The notes under the pieces are model-generated. The model was not told the DNA's origin. It did no database searches and saw only the letters and a list, made by a program, of their open reading frames with translations. Source: Alphaproteobacteria bacterium (GTDB lineage Bacteria; Pseudomonadota; Alphaproteobacteria; UBA9655). Taken from it: DNA of 64,000 nucleotides. Of the stretch, positions 17,439-26,057 are shown piece by piece (position 1 is the stretch's first letter; the number at the start of each line of letters is the position of its first letter). The stretch is taken from contig JAIEMB010000001.1 of NCBI GenBank assembly GCA_019752515.1, positions 1 through 64,000 of the forward strand, in the 5' to 3' direction. The translations under genes were made by a program, and so were the position numbers.

Positions 17439-18350
17439 ATGTCCTACCTGGAAAACTTCTTAGAAATGATGGCTGCTGAAAGAGGCGCTGCAAGAGCGAC
17501 GTTAAGTGCATATGAAACAGACATAAAAGATTTCTTAAAATTTCTAAAAGATATGGATCCAATAAAAGTCATCTCAAGTGATTTGCAACATTACCTTATC
17601 ACCCAAAGTCAATATTCAGCAACAACTGTAGCGAGGCGTGTATCTTCTCTTCGTCAATTTTACAAATTTTTAATGAATGAAGGAGAGATTACGGAGAATC
17701 CAACAATTTTGCTTGAGGCACCCCGGAATCACCGAAAACTACCCTCTACACTGGACGAAGAGGATGTAGAGCTCCTTTTGAAAGAATCAAAAATGTGGGG
17801 AGGAGCAGAAGGCATGCGGATTTCTGCTCTTTTAGAGGTTCTCTATGCAACTGGATTTCGCGTAAGCGAACTTGTTTCGCTTCGGCTTAACACGGTTATG
17901 GAAGTTCTTAAAAATGACAAGCCTTTTCTTATGATTCAAGGAAAAGGAAATAAGGATCGGATTGTACCCTTAACCCCTACAGCTATTGATGCTCTCAGAA
18001 CCTATTTAACCGTGAGAACTTCTTTTTTAACAAAGAAGAAGGAATCACCCTGGCTTTTTCCCTCGTCCAGTCAAGTAGGTCATTTAACACGGCAGAGATT
18101 TGGACAACTCTTAAAGGAACTTTCTCTCAAAGCCGGACTTAACCCTGCACTTCTTTCTCCTCACACGATCCGCCATGCTTTTGCAACCCATCTCCTACGT
18201 CATGGTGCAAATCTCATGGTGGTGCAGAAGCTTTTAGGTCACAGTGATATTTCTACAACTCAGATTTATACACATGTTGCCCAAGACGATTTAGCACAAA
18301 TGGTTGAAACCTATCATCCTCTTTCAAAAAATAGGTCAAAGAAGCGTTAA
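17439..18350 (+). CDS. xerD: Site-specific tyrosine recombinase XerD
   Basis: The 303-residue protein has the N-terminal SAM-like DNA-binding domain (about 1-85) and the catalytic domain. The conserved residues are Arg in ATGFRVSEL (about 145), His-x-x-Arg in HTIRHAFATHLLRHGANL, His in LLGHSDISTTQIY and the nucleophile Tyr in QIYTHV. With XerC (20183-21139) it resolves chromosome dimers at dif. The window holds both recombinases within 4 kb; the XerD call rests on the TQIYTHV ending and overall similarity. Confidence 0.88.
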   Translation: MSYLENFLEMMAAERGAARATLSAYETDIKDFLKFLKDMDPIKVISSDLQHYLITQSQYSATTVARRVSSLRQFYKFLMNEGEITENPTILLEAPRNHRKLPSTLDEEDVELLLKESKMWGGAEGMRISALLEVLYATGFRVSELVSLRLNTVMEVLKNDKPFLMIQGKGNKDRIVPLTPTAIDALRTYLTVRTSFLTKKKESPWLFPSSSQVGHLTRQRFGQLLKELSLKAGLNPALLSPHTIRHAFATHLLRHGANLMVVQKLLGHSDISTTQIYTHVAQDDLAQMVETYHPLSKNRSKKR

Positions 18351-18443
18351 AAATTTAAGGTTTTTCTTGAACCATAAGTCACAGGCGTTTAGATTCAAAC
18401 CAGTAAAGAGAATATTGGTTAAGCATGCGAGGGCAAAAGCTCA

Positions 18444-19400
18444 ATGGCAATAACACTTGATTTTGAAAAACCTATTGCAGAATTAGAAAGCAAACTTGCT
18501 GAACTTCGTCATCTTTCCTCAACGGGAGAGATTAATATCGGAAGTGAGGTTAAGCGCCTTCAAGATAAAACGGAAAAACTCCTTCAGAAAACATATCAAA
18601 ACCTTACACCTTGGCAAAAAGTTCAAGTCGCCCGTCATCCTGAGCGCCCTCATACGAGCGACTATATTGCCCATCTCATCACCGAATTTACCCCTCTTGC
18701 AGGAGATCGTAATTTTGCTGAGGATGAAGCCATTATTGGTGGGTTGGGGCGCTTTCATGATCACCCTGTTATTGTAATGGGTCATGAAAAAGGCAAAGAC
18801 ACAGAGTTACGAATTAAACATAACTTTGGTATGCCAAGACCAGAAGGATATCGGAAAGCCGCCCGCCTTATGCAATTGGCCGAGCGTTTCAAACTTCCCG
18901 TCTTAACTTTTGTAGATACAGCAGGAGCTCACCCTGCTATCGAAGCTGAAGAAAGAGGTCAATCAGAGGCAATTGCCCGTTGCCTCGAAGTGAGTGCTGC
19001 TATACATGTTCCGATTGTCACAACTATTATCGGAGAAGGGGGATCTGGTGGAGCTGTAGCACTTGCTTTTGCAAATACGATCTTAATGCTTGAACATGCT
19101 ATATATTCTGTCATATCCCCAGAAGGTTGTGCTTCTATATTATGGCGCACCCGAGATAAAAAAGAAGAAGCTGCAGCCGCTCAAAAATTGACAGCTCAAG
19201 ATCTAAAACAACTTGGTGTTATAGACACGATAATCTCTGAACCCCTCGGAGGAGCTCAACGCAGCGCTCTCACAACAATTCAAACCGTAGGAAATGCAAT
19301 TGAAAAGGCTATAAAACCTCTCCTTTCCTTAGACAGGAAAACAATTCGTGAACACAGACGTTCTAAATTCTTGGCTATGGGACGGTTAATAGCAGCTTAA
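18444..19400 (+). CDS. accA: Acetyl-CoA carboxylase carboxyltransferase subunit alpha
   Basis: The 318-residue protein transfers the carboxyl group to acetyl-CoA in fatty acid synthesis, paired with AccD. Length and segments match the family: [14 protein letters not shown] at the start, [58 protein letters not shown] and the oxyanion region [16 protein letters not shown]. The palindromic repeat copy C starts a few bases after the stop. Confidence 0.95.
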   Translation: MAITLDFEKPIAELESKLAELRHLSSTGEINIGSEVKRLQDKTEKLLQKTYQNLTPWQKVQVARHPERPHTSDYIAHLITEFTPLAGDRNFAEDEAIIGGLGRFHDHPVIVMGHEKGKDTELRIKHNFGMPRPEGYRKAARLMQLAERFKLPVLTFVDTAGAHPAIEAEERGQSEAIARCLEVSAAIHVPIVTTIIGEGGSGGAVALAFANTILMLEHAIYSVISPEGCASILWRTRDKKEEAAAAQKLTAQDLKQLGVIDTIISEPLGGAQRSALTTIQTVGNAIEKAIKPLLSLDRKTIREHRRSKFLAMGRLIAA

Positions 19401-19406
19401 ATGATA

Positions 19407-19465
19407 TTGCGTATTTGAATACGTGAACACCCAGGGTCCGAAGCATGATCGCCTCTTTGGAAACA
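19407..19465 (+). repeat. Palindromic repeat element, copy C (intergenic, partial)
   Basis: It begins seven bases after the accA stop. The stem GCGTATTTGAATACGT and then GGGTCCGAAGCATGATCGCC match copy A at 10351-10443 in order and spacing. The left arm with CGAGCGG seen in the other copies is missing, so this copy is truncated. It could also act as a transcription stop for the convergent genes here, though no T-run follows. Confidence 0.7.
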
Positions 19466-19487
19466 TGGGAATGGATATAACTCTCAA

Positions 19488-20066
19488 CTACTCTTTTGTA
19501 TATTGCCAGACGGTCGCTGGAGGAAGGTTAAGAAAGATGGTTCCCAACCGCTTTTTGGTTAATTGATAAGCTTTTGCATCGATAGAAGAGCGGGGAGAAT
19601 AGGTATACTGCAAGTAAGCCCCTCCCGGCGCCATGATGTCAAAACAACTCTCTAATATCTGACGACGAACCGATTCTGGCATATTGATCATGGGTAGCCC
19701 TGAAACAATCCTGTGAACCTTGCCAAGAATTTCAGAAGGAAGAATCTTCCCTAACTCCGATGCATTTCCATGAATAATATTTGTCTGAGGAAGGGCAGAC
19801 CTCAAATAGGTCGCGAGAGTTTTATCTAGTTCAATAACATAAATCCGTGCTGGATCTATACCCGCCTTAATTAAGGAGCGGGTAAGTGAACCACTTCCTC
19901 CCCCTAATTCCACAATAGGAGATACATCATCAACAGCTGCATACTTAGCTAGAAGAGCACCTAAATGCCGTGAACTCGGAGCTACGGCCCCTAACTGCCG
20001 AGGGTTCCGAAGAGCCCTTAAAATGAACAGCTTAGTACCCAGGGAAGCATTAGTTTGCGCGTACAT
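19488..20066 (-). CDS. SAM-dependent methyltransferase, PmtA-like (phospholipid N-methyltransferase type)
   Basis: The 192-residue protein has a Rossmann methyltransferase core with the SAM loop VELGGGSGSLTRSL (about 52-65), an acidic residue after strand 2 (YVIELDKTL) and VSGLPMINMP. The N-terminal FILRALRNPRQLGAVAPSSRHLGALLA is typical of the alphaproteobacterial PmtA group that methylates phosphatidylethanolamine; some members act on other substrates. AGAAGGG precedes the ATG. No partner gene is adjacent. Confidence 0.72.
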   Translation of the reverse strand: MYAQTNASLGTKLFILRALRNPRQLGAVAPSSRHLGALLAKYAAVDDVSPIVELGGGSGSLTRSLIKAGIDPARIYVIELDKTLATYLRSALPQTNIIHGNASELGKILPSEILGKVHRIVSGLPMINMPESVRRQILESCFDIMAPGGAYLQYTYSPRSSIDAKAYQLTKKRLGTIFLNLPPATVWQYTKE

Positions 20067-20182
20067 GTTAATTTACCCTTCTAACGATCAAAGTTATTCA
20101 TGCCTTAAATAACCTGAATAATCAATACCCAATCAACAATGGCTTATTAACGCAGGGCGTATATTCGCAGAACTAATGCTTC

Positions 20183-21139
20183 TTATCTCCCTTTTTTCTT
20201 CAGTCCTGGATGTGCCTTGCAATATGCCTCGTAAATTTTATCTTGGGTAAGATCTGCATAAATCTGAGTTGAGCTTAAAGAAGCATGCCCTAAAAGTTCT
20301 TGAATATGACGAAGTTCACCCCCTCCTTCGAGAAGGTGAGTTGCAAAACTATGGCGCAAAGCATGGGGTGTAACTGTATCTGGAAGGCCTAACTCAAAGC
20401 GTAAATCACGCAACGCTTTTTCAGCAACTGCTGTATTTAATCGCCCTCCCCGTGCTCCCCGAAAGAGAGGGGTGTCTTTGGTTAGCGTGTAAGGAGAGAC
20501 CCTTATATACTGTTTGACCTTATCTACAATGGAAACCAAAAGAGGGACTTGCCGCTCTTTCCCTCCCTTTCCTCTAATGTGCAGGAAGGTATCATTCCAA
20601 TCAGATCCATTTAAACTTAAAGCTTCTGAAATACGAAGACCACACCCATAAAGAAGCATGAAGAGGGCTTGATCTCTAAGTTCAATCCATGTTTCCGGCT
20701 TTCGCTCCATTAACTCTAAAGACTGAATTTCTGATAAAGGCCGAGGCAACCTTTTATCTAAACGAGGGGCAGAAATAGATTCAAACGCAGTGGAAACGGA
20801 AAAACCCTGTCGTCTCAAATACCTAACGAAAGACTTAAGGCTAGAAAGGAGCCGCGTATTTGACCTTTTACAAACCTCTTTTCGAACACGAGCAGCTAAA
20901 AAGGACCGCAAGTCCATAGGTTTAAAAGTATCAAAATCTTTTAAGCCAAGCAGCGTTCCCCTATATTCAACCATAAACGTAATAAATAGCTTAAGGTCTG
21001 AAAAATAAGCATGAACCGTATGCCATGACGCCCGACGCTCATAGACAAGCTTTTGGTAAAATCCCCCGAGCTGTTCTTGAAGATCAGGCGTCGCACCAGA
21101 CAGGGTTTCTTTAAGACGATGGAGTGCTCGATTTTCCAC
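20183..21139 (-). CDS. xerC: Site-specific tyrosine recombinase XerC
   Basis: The 318-residue recombinase pairs with XerD to resolve chromosome dimers. Conserved residues are Arg in YGCGLRISEAL, His-x-x-Arg in HALRHSFATHLLEGG, His in LLGHASLSSTQIY and the Tyr in QIYADL. The first possible start is a GTG at 21139, because a TAA lies in frame nine bases upstream. It is 15 bases downstream of the transaldolase gene and may be co-transcribed with it. Confidence 0.88.
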   Translation of the reverse strand: MENRALHRLKETLSGATPDLQEQLGGFYQKLVYERRASWHTVHAYFSDLKLFITFMVEYRGTLLGLKDFDTFKPMDLRSFLAARVRKEVCKRSNTRLLSSLKSFVRYLRRQGFSVSTAFESISAPRLDKRLPRPLSEIQSLELMERKPETWIELRDQALFMLLYGCGLRISEALSLNGSDWNDTFLHIRGKGGKERQVPLLVSIVDKVKQYIRVSPYTLTKDTPLFRGARGGRLNTAVAEKALRDLRFELGLPDTVTPHALRHSFATHLLEGGGELRHIQELLGHASLSSTQIYADLTQDKIYEAYCKAHPGLKKKGR

Positions 21140-21154
21140 TGGGCTTTACTTGCA

Positions 21155-21817
21155 TTAATCTCTCCCGATGGTCTGTCCTGTTTTTTGCCAATCGGACAAA
21201 AAACTGGCAACACCCTTATCCGTCAAAGGGTGATTATAGAGTTGGCGGAAAATTTTCGGGGGGATTGTAGCTACATCAGCTCCTGCTTGTGCAGCTTCAA
21301 CAACGTGTAGTGGGCTACGAATGGAAGCAGCTAAAATTTCTGTCTTAAAATCGGGATAGTTATCATAAATCTCCACAATTTGATGAATCAGGGTCATACC
21401 GAGTTCTCCTACATCGTCCAACCTTCCAATAAAGGGAGAAATATATGCTGCTCCTGCTTTAGCAGCTAAAAGAGCCTGGGCAGCTGAAAAGCATAGTGTT
21501 ACATTTACAGGCGTGCCTTCCTGCGCTAATATATGACAAGCCTTAAGACCTTCAACAGTTAGAGGAACCTTAATAACTACATTAGACGAAATCTTTGCCA
21601 GATGACGCCCTTCAGCAAGCATCCCCTCGAGATCAATTGCCGTAACTTCTGCGCTAACAGGCCCAGAAACAATTGCACAAATTTCAGTCAATACTTCCTC
21701 AAATTGTCGACGCGCATGAGCAATAAGGGTAGGATTTGTAGTCACTCCATCCACAAGTCCCGTCTCAACAAGAGAACGAAGTTCTGTTATATCGGCAGTA
21801 TCAACAAAAAATTTCAT
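21155..21817 (-). CDS. tal: Transaldolase, short (fructose-6-phosphate aldolase-like) type
   Basis: The 220-residue protein belongs to the short TalC/Fsa branch. It starts [14 protein letters not shown], and the Schiff-base Lys lies in NVVIKVPLT (about residue 86). GVTTNPTL and FIGRLDD are conserved. It works in the non-oxidative pentose phosphate pathway or as a related aldolase; sequence alone does not separate these. AAGGA lies about ten bases before the ATG. Confidence 0.88.
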   Translation of the reverse strand: MKFFVDTADITELRSLVETGLVDGVTTNPTLIAHARRQFEEVLTEICAIVSGPVSAEVTAIDLEGMLAEGRHLAKISSNVVIKVPLTVEGLKACHILAQEGTPVNVTLCFSAAQALLAAKAGAAYISPFIGRLDDVGELGMTLIHQIVEIYDNYPDFKTEILAASIRSPLHVVEAAQAGADVATIPPKIFRQLYNHPLTDKGVASFLSDWQKTGQTIGRD

Positions 21818-21853
21818 GGGCTATGATTCCTTTAAATTTAGTATGAGCACATT

Positions 21854-24034
21854 ATGAGTTCGAATTTAGCAACTGTAAAGGCACCTCTGAGCATCTCTGT
21901 TCTCTTACCCCTCCCCTTAAAGGAAGCTTTTGATTATATAAGTGAACGTCCTCTACTGAGAGGAACCCTTGTGAAAGTGCCTTTTGGACCTCGGCACCTT
22001 TATGGGGTGGTGTGGGATGAGAAGCCCATGGTTAAGCCTAAAACCCTTAAACCTATTTTAGCCATCTATGATGGCATCCAGCTCCCCGAGGTTTCTCTAA
22101 AATTTATTGACTGGGTCAGCGGGTATACAATGACTTCCCAAGGACAGATTTTAAAAATGGTTATTCCCGTTCCTGAGTCATTTGAAGCTAAGGGGGAACA
22201 ACTTTACGGCCTCTTTCAGTATCCAAAAAAGATTACCCCTCAAAGGCAAAAGGTTATTGAATTTTTTGAATCGCATATAGAGCCTCTTCCCCTAAACGAG
22301 ATTTCTGAAAAATTAGGGATCAGCGAAGGAATCCTCAAAAATCTTGTTAAAGGCGGTGTTCTAACTCTTCAAGGAGAACGACCTTGGAAAGCACCGTCTC
22401 GTCCACCAGCCCTTCCTCCCCAAAAGCCTCAGCTAACCCTAGATCAACTTGTCGCATCAGAAGATATCAAAAGAAGCTTAGACTCTCAAACTTACCATAC
22501 CTTTCTCTTGGAGGGCGTAACGGGCTCTGGAAAGACAGAAGTTTATTTTGAGGCCATCAACTATATCTTACAAAAGGGCGGGCAAGCTCTTGTCATGCTC
22601 CCTGAGATTGCCTTAACGGCTCAATGGTTACAACGTTTTGAAGCCCGATTTGGGTTTCAACCCGCAACTTGGCACTCAGGTCTCGGAAAAAGCCACCGAA
22701 AAGCCACGTTCCGCTCTCTTCTCGAAGGACAAATACCGATCATTGTTGGAGCCCGATCCGCTCTTTTCCTTCCTTTTCCAGATCTCAAGCTTATCATTGT
22801 GGATGAAGAACATGATGGATCTTATAAACAAGAAGAAAGTGTTACTTATAATGCTCGAGATATGGCTGTCGTACGATCACGGATGAGTCAAGCGACATGT
22901 GTTCTTGCCTCTGCCACCCCCTCTCTTGAAACTGAACTGAACGTTCAAGCTGGAAAATATCGCCATATCCAACTTTCTGATCGATATGGAGATGCAGAAA
23001 TGCCGGAAGTTAAACTCATTGACCTCCGCAAAAATAAAACAACCACTCAAGAATGGATTTCAGCCCCCCTTCGAGAAGCTATTGACGAAACACTCAACAG
23101 AGGAGAGCAAGCTATGCTCTTTCTCAACCGTCGGGGATATGCTCCTATGACTCTCTGTCAAAGCTGTGGAGATCGCTTAATGTGCCCTCACTGCAGCGTT
23201 TCACTCGTCCATCACAAATCTCAAGACAAGCTTTTGTGTCACCATTGTGGATATGTTACCAATCTCCCCAGTTCCTGTCCTGCCTGTCATGAGGAAGGAA
23301 GCTATCGATTCATTGGTCCAGGTGTGGAGCGTATTTATGAGGAAGTTTGCCGTCTCTTCCCTAAAGCTCGTTGTTCCCTAATGACAAGTGATCATTTGAG
23401 TACCCCTCAAAAGCTTCTCGAATCTATTAATGCCATTCAAAACCATGAGGTTGATGTTCTAATAGGAACTCAAGTGATGGCTAAAGGGCATCACTTTCCT
23501 CTTTTGACGCTGGTCGGAATCGTCGATGGAGATAGTGCCCTTTCAGGAAGCGACCTTAGAGCATCTGAAAAATCCTTCCAACTTCTCCATCAAGTCGCAG
23601 GAAGGTCAGGACGAGAGCATCGGAAAGGACAAGTTCTTCTTCAAACCCATGTGCCAGAGCATCCTGTTATGCAAGCTCTCGTTCATCATGACCGAGGAAC
23701 GTTTTTTGCTCTTGAATCAGAACAACGCATGATTCATGGCTTTCCGCCTTATGGACGTCTGGCAGCTCTTATCCTTTCAGGAAAAAAGAAACTCGACGTT
23801 GAAAAAGCAGCACGTTTACTCGCAAAGACATTTCCTTTAACAGAAAAGGCGGAATTGCTAGGCCCAACCCTTGCTCCTCTTTCCTTTCTAAGAGGTAACC
23901 ATCGGTGGCGACTTTTGGTCAAGACTGCTAAGGACTTTCCTCCCCAACCCCTTTTGAAAGCTTGGCTCTCTAAAACGACGCTTCCTTATGGCGTTAGAAT
24001 TCAAATCGACATCGACCCCTATAGTTTTTTTTAA
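21854..24034 (+). CDS. priA: Primosomal replication restart helicase PriA
   Basis: The 726-residue protein has the N-terminal DNA-binding domain (about 10-110), helicase motifs GVTGSGKTEVY (about 222-232, Walker A) and VDEEHDGSYKQ (about 315, DEEH box), and a cysteine cluster between about 435 and 485 (CQSCGDRLMCPHC, then CHHCGYVTNLPSSCPAC) that binds two zinc ions. It reloads DnaB at stalled forks. It is divergent from the transaldolase gene with 36 bases between. Confidence 0.96.
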   Translation: MSSNLATVKAPLSISVLLPLPLKEAFDYISERPLLRGTLVKVPFGPRHLYGVVWDEKPMVKPKTLKPILAIYDGIQLPEVSLKFIDWVSGYTMTSQGQILKMVIPVPESFEAKGEQLYGLFQYPKKITPQRQKVIEFFESHIEPLPLNEISEKLGISEGILKNLVKGGVLTLQGERPWKAPSRPPALPPQKPQLTLDQLVASEDIKRSLDSQTYHTFLLEGVTGSGKTEVYFEAINYILQKGGQALVMLPEIALTAQWLQRFEARFGFQPATWHSGLGKSHRKATFRSLLEGQIPIIVGARSALFLPFPDLKLIIVDEEHDGSYKQEESVTYNARDMAVVRSRMSQATCVLASATPSLETELNVQAGKYRHIQLSDRYGDAEMPEVKLIDLRKNKTTTQEWISAPLREAIDETLNRGEQAMLFLNRRGYAPMTLCQSCGDRLMCPHCSVSLVHHKSQDKLLCHHCGYVTNLPSSCPACHEEGSYRFIGPGVERIYEEVCRLFPKARCSLMTSDHLSTPQKLLESINAIQNHEVDVLIGTQVMAKGHHFPLLTLVGIVDGDSALSGSDLRASEKSFQLLHQVAGRSGREHRKGQVLLQTHVPEHPVMQALVHHDRGTFFALESEQRMIHGFPPYGRLAALILSGKKKLDVEKAARLLAKTFPLTEKAELLGPTLAPLSFLRGNHRWRLLVKTAKDFPPQPLLKAWLSKTTLPYGVRIQIDIDPYSFF

Positions 24035-24049
24035 AGCGAAAGTTACCCC

Positions 24050-25486
24050 TTACTTTACTTCCCAATTGAGAAATTGGTACTCATCAGAATCATACCAAAT
24101 ATCTTCATCATCAGCAGAGCTCACATAAGGATGTTGTTTTAAAAATTTAGAGTTACGACTTCCTACATATTTAGGGATAAGATCTTTAGCTTCATCCTTT
24201 AATGGTAAGATAAGAGCTAATTCATCATCAATGTCTTGTATGGATTTAGGTTTTTTAGCTGCTTTTTCGTTATCAGAACTCTCAGTAATTTCCTTATGTG
24301 CAATTACGTAAATGTTTCTTATCTGGCCCAGGAGATTCTCAATTTCATCAAATACCTTGAGAGAAGTTTGCAAACCATGTGCAAGTTCTACGTTTCTTCT
24401 TCCAAAAGAAAGATACCTCTTACCTTCAAACTCAAAATAAGAAATAAAAGGATTCCCCTCCTGCAGAAGAATAGCTTCCTCGAGCTCATCACTCGGTTTA
24501 ACATTTGTAATCATGAGGCCAGGAGAAGCCTCCTTTAAAGCCTGAAGAAAATCTATAATAGCTTTTTCTTTTTTTACAAGATCCTCGTACATTTTAAAGA
24601 ATTGAGGAGCGAGAATCGTTTTCTCATTACTATGCTCACCCGGACTATTTTCTTCAACGCAAAGTTGATGCCTCGCGTATAGTAAATGTAAGATGTCTAC
24701 ACAAGACTTAATAGCATCTTCAAAAGAGGGGAGCTCTTCAGATGTAGAAAGTTGAAATTTTAAATAAGAGCTTATATAAACTTTGCTTTTTGAAGTTTTA
24801 GAAAGCATAAATAAAGTAAGGGCAGCAACATGATTTTTAGGGACACCCCGGCCGGACATATACATCAAGGCCAGTAAATGGGGAGCGTTTTTAAATTTTT
24901 TTGCTACAACAGAACTAAGGTATCGGAATGTAATTTCATCATTATACTTAGACCAACAAACCCCCCGGTTTTGTATATACATTGAAGCTAAACGATATTT
25001 TGCTATGAAGTAATATAATGGCTCTTCGTTGTTTAAATCAAATTCTTCATGTCCCTTCAGATGAGCTTTACCCAGAAAACCAACAGCTTTTCTGTCATTG
25101 TCATCTGTAAGGCCACCGGCTCCTCGACCTTGGACAAGCATTGAGGCAAGCTTAATATTTGCTTCAGGAATATGGTCTGCTGTTTGCGTGAACAAATCAA
25201 AAGCAATCTGATTAATTTTAACTTGGAATACGTTGCGTCCACTTGTGTTTAACTTTAATATTTCATTCGCAAGAAGATATTGTGCCTCAGGCCCATTGTG
25301 CCTGGCTGTTTCCACATGATTCTTCAACGTCCTTTCAGTAAGCTTCACCCCAGAAGAACATGGCGTTCCCTCATCAGATAGGACTGCATTGCGCCCAGCC
25401 CTTGTTTCAAGGACCTCCAAGAGAAAAAATAATATAAAGAAAGCCGAGAGCTTCATAAATTTTATAAAAAAAGGATTTTTTTTCAT
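24050..25486 (-). CDS. Secreted Sel1-like repeat protein
   Basis: I use the ATG at 25486, which has GGAGG five bases upstream; the frame is open a few codons further to a TTG. The 478-residue product has a signal peptide (core LSAFFILFFLLEVLETRAG) and Sel1-type repeats between about 70 and 230, for example EANIKLASMLVQGRGAGG, AKYRLASMYIQNRGV and APHLLALMYMSGRGVPKNHVAA. The C-terminal half is charged, possibly coiled coil, and ends in an acidic DDEDIWYDSDEY stretch. Sel1 proteins mediate protein contacts and are often host-directed in intracellular bacteria; that role is inference here. Confidence 0.8.
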   Translation of the reverse strand: MKKNPFFIKFMKLSAFFILFFLLEVLETRAGRNAVLSDEGTPCSSGVKLTERTLKNHVETARHNGPEAQYLLANEILKLNTSGRNVFQVKINQIAFDLFTQTADHIPEANIKLASMLVQGRGAGGLTDDNDRKAVGFLGKAHLKGHEEFDLNNEEPLYYFIAKYRLASMYIQNRGVCWSKYNDEITFRYLSSVVAKKFKNAPHLLALMYMSGRGVPKNHVAALTLFMLSKTSKSKVYISSYLKFQLSTSEELPSFEDAIKSCVDILHLLYARHQLCVEENSPGEHSNEKTILAPQFFKMYEDLVKKEKAIIDFLQALKEASPGLMITNVKPSDELEEAILLQEGNPFISYFEFEGKRYLSFGRRNVELAHGLQTSLKVFDEIENLLGQIRNIYVIAHKEITESSDNEKAAKKPKSIQDIDDELALILPLKDEAKDLIPKYVGSRNSKFLKQHPYVSSADDEDIWYDSDEYQFLNWEVK

Positions 25487-25544
25487 TATATCCTCCAAGT
25501 TTCAAATAATAAATACGAATAATTTAATGAAAGATTCTTTTTTT

Positions 25545-26057
25545 CTATATTGGCTCACTAAATCGTTCTCTCAATTTTTCAGCTACTTGCGCTGAAACAA
25601 AAGGTGTTGTATCTCCATTCAAACGAGCAATTTCCTTTACAAGATTTGAGGCAATCAATTGATAACTTTCAGAGGCAACAAGGAAAACTGTCTCTAAATC
25701 CGGGCTCATTTTTCGATTGGTACCTGCCATTTGAAATTCATATTCAAAATCTGATACCGCTCTCAAACCTCTTATCAAAAGTTGAGCTTCTTCTTTCTTC
25801 GCAAAATTCACTAATAAATTATCAAAGGGCTTAATAATAATTTCAATGTCTTGTGAAAATGAATGATTTCGTAGTTCATTTTCAATCATTTCAATACGAG
25901 CTTCTACTGAAAAAAGAGGATCTTTACTAACGTTAGTTGCCACCGCTACGATAAGACGATCGACGAGACGTGTTGCTCTCTGAATAATATCCATATGACC
26001 AAATGTAATGGGATCAAAAGTACCAGGGTAGACACCTATGTGAAGTCGTTTAGACAT
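25545..26057 (-). CDS. coaD: Phosphopantetheine adenylyltransferase
   Basis: CoaD makes dephospho-CoA from 4'-phosphopantetheine and ATP. I place the start at 26057 ([16 protein letters not shown]), giving the usual 170 residues; the longer open frame reads into gyrA. The nucleotidyltransferase motif is [14 protein letters not shown] (about 12-25), with [22 protein letters not shown] (about 88-109) and the terminal [14 protein letters not shown]-type stretch, here [15 protein letters not shown]. The start overlaps the gyrA stop by eight bases, so the two are coupled. Confidence 0.94.
   Translation of the reverse strand: MSKRLHIGVYPGTFDPITFGHMDIIQRATRLVDRLIVAVATNVSKDPLFSVEARIEMIENELRNHSFSQDIEIIIKPFDNLLVNFAKKEEAQLLIRGLRAVSDFEYEFQMAGTNRKMSPDLETVFLVASESYQLIASNLVKEIARLNGDTTPFVSAQVAEKLRERFSEPI

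Noticed and set aside
17439-21139. xerD and xerC considered as element integrases
   Set aside because: Both are intact, of XerC/D length and embedded among housekeeping genes on different strands, far from tRNA genes.
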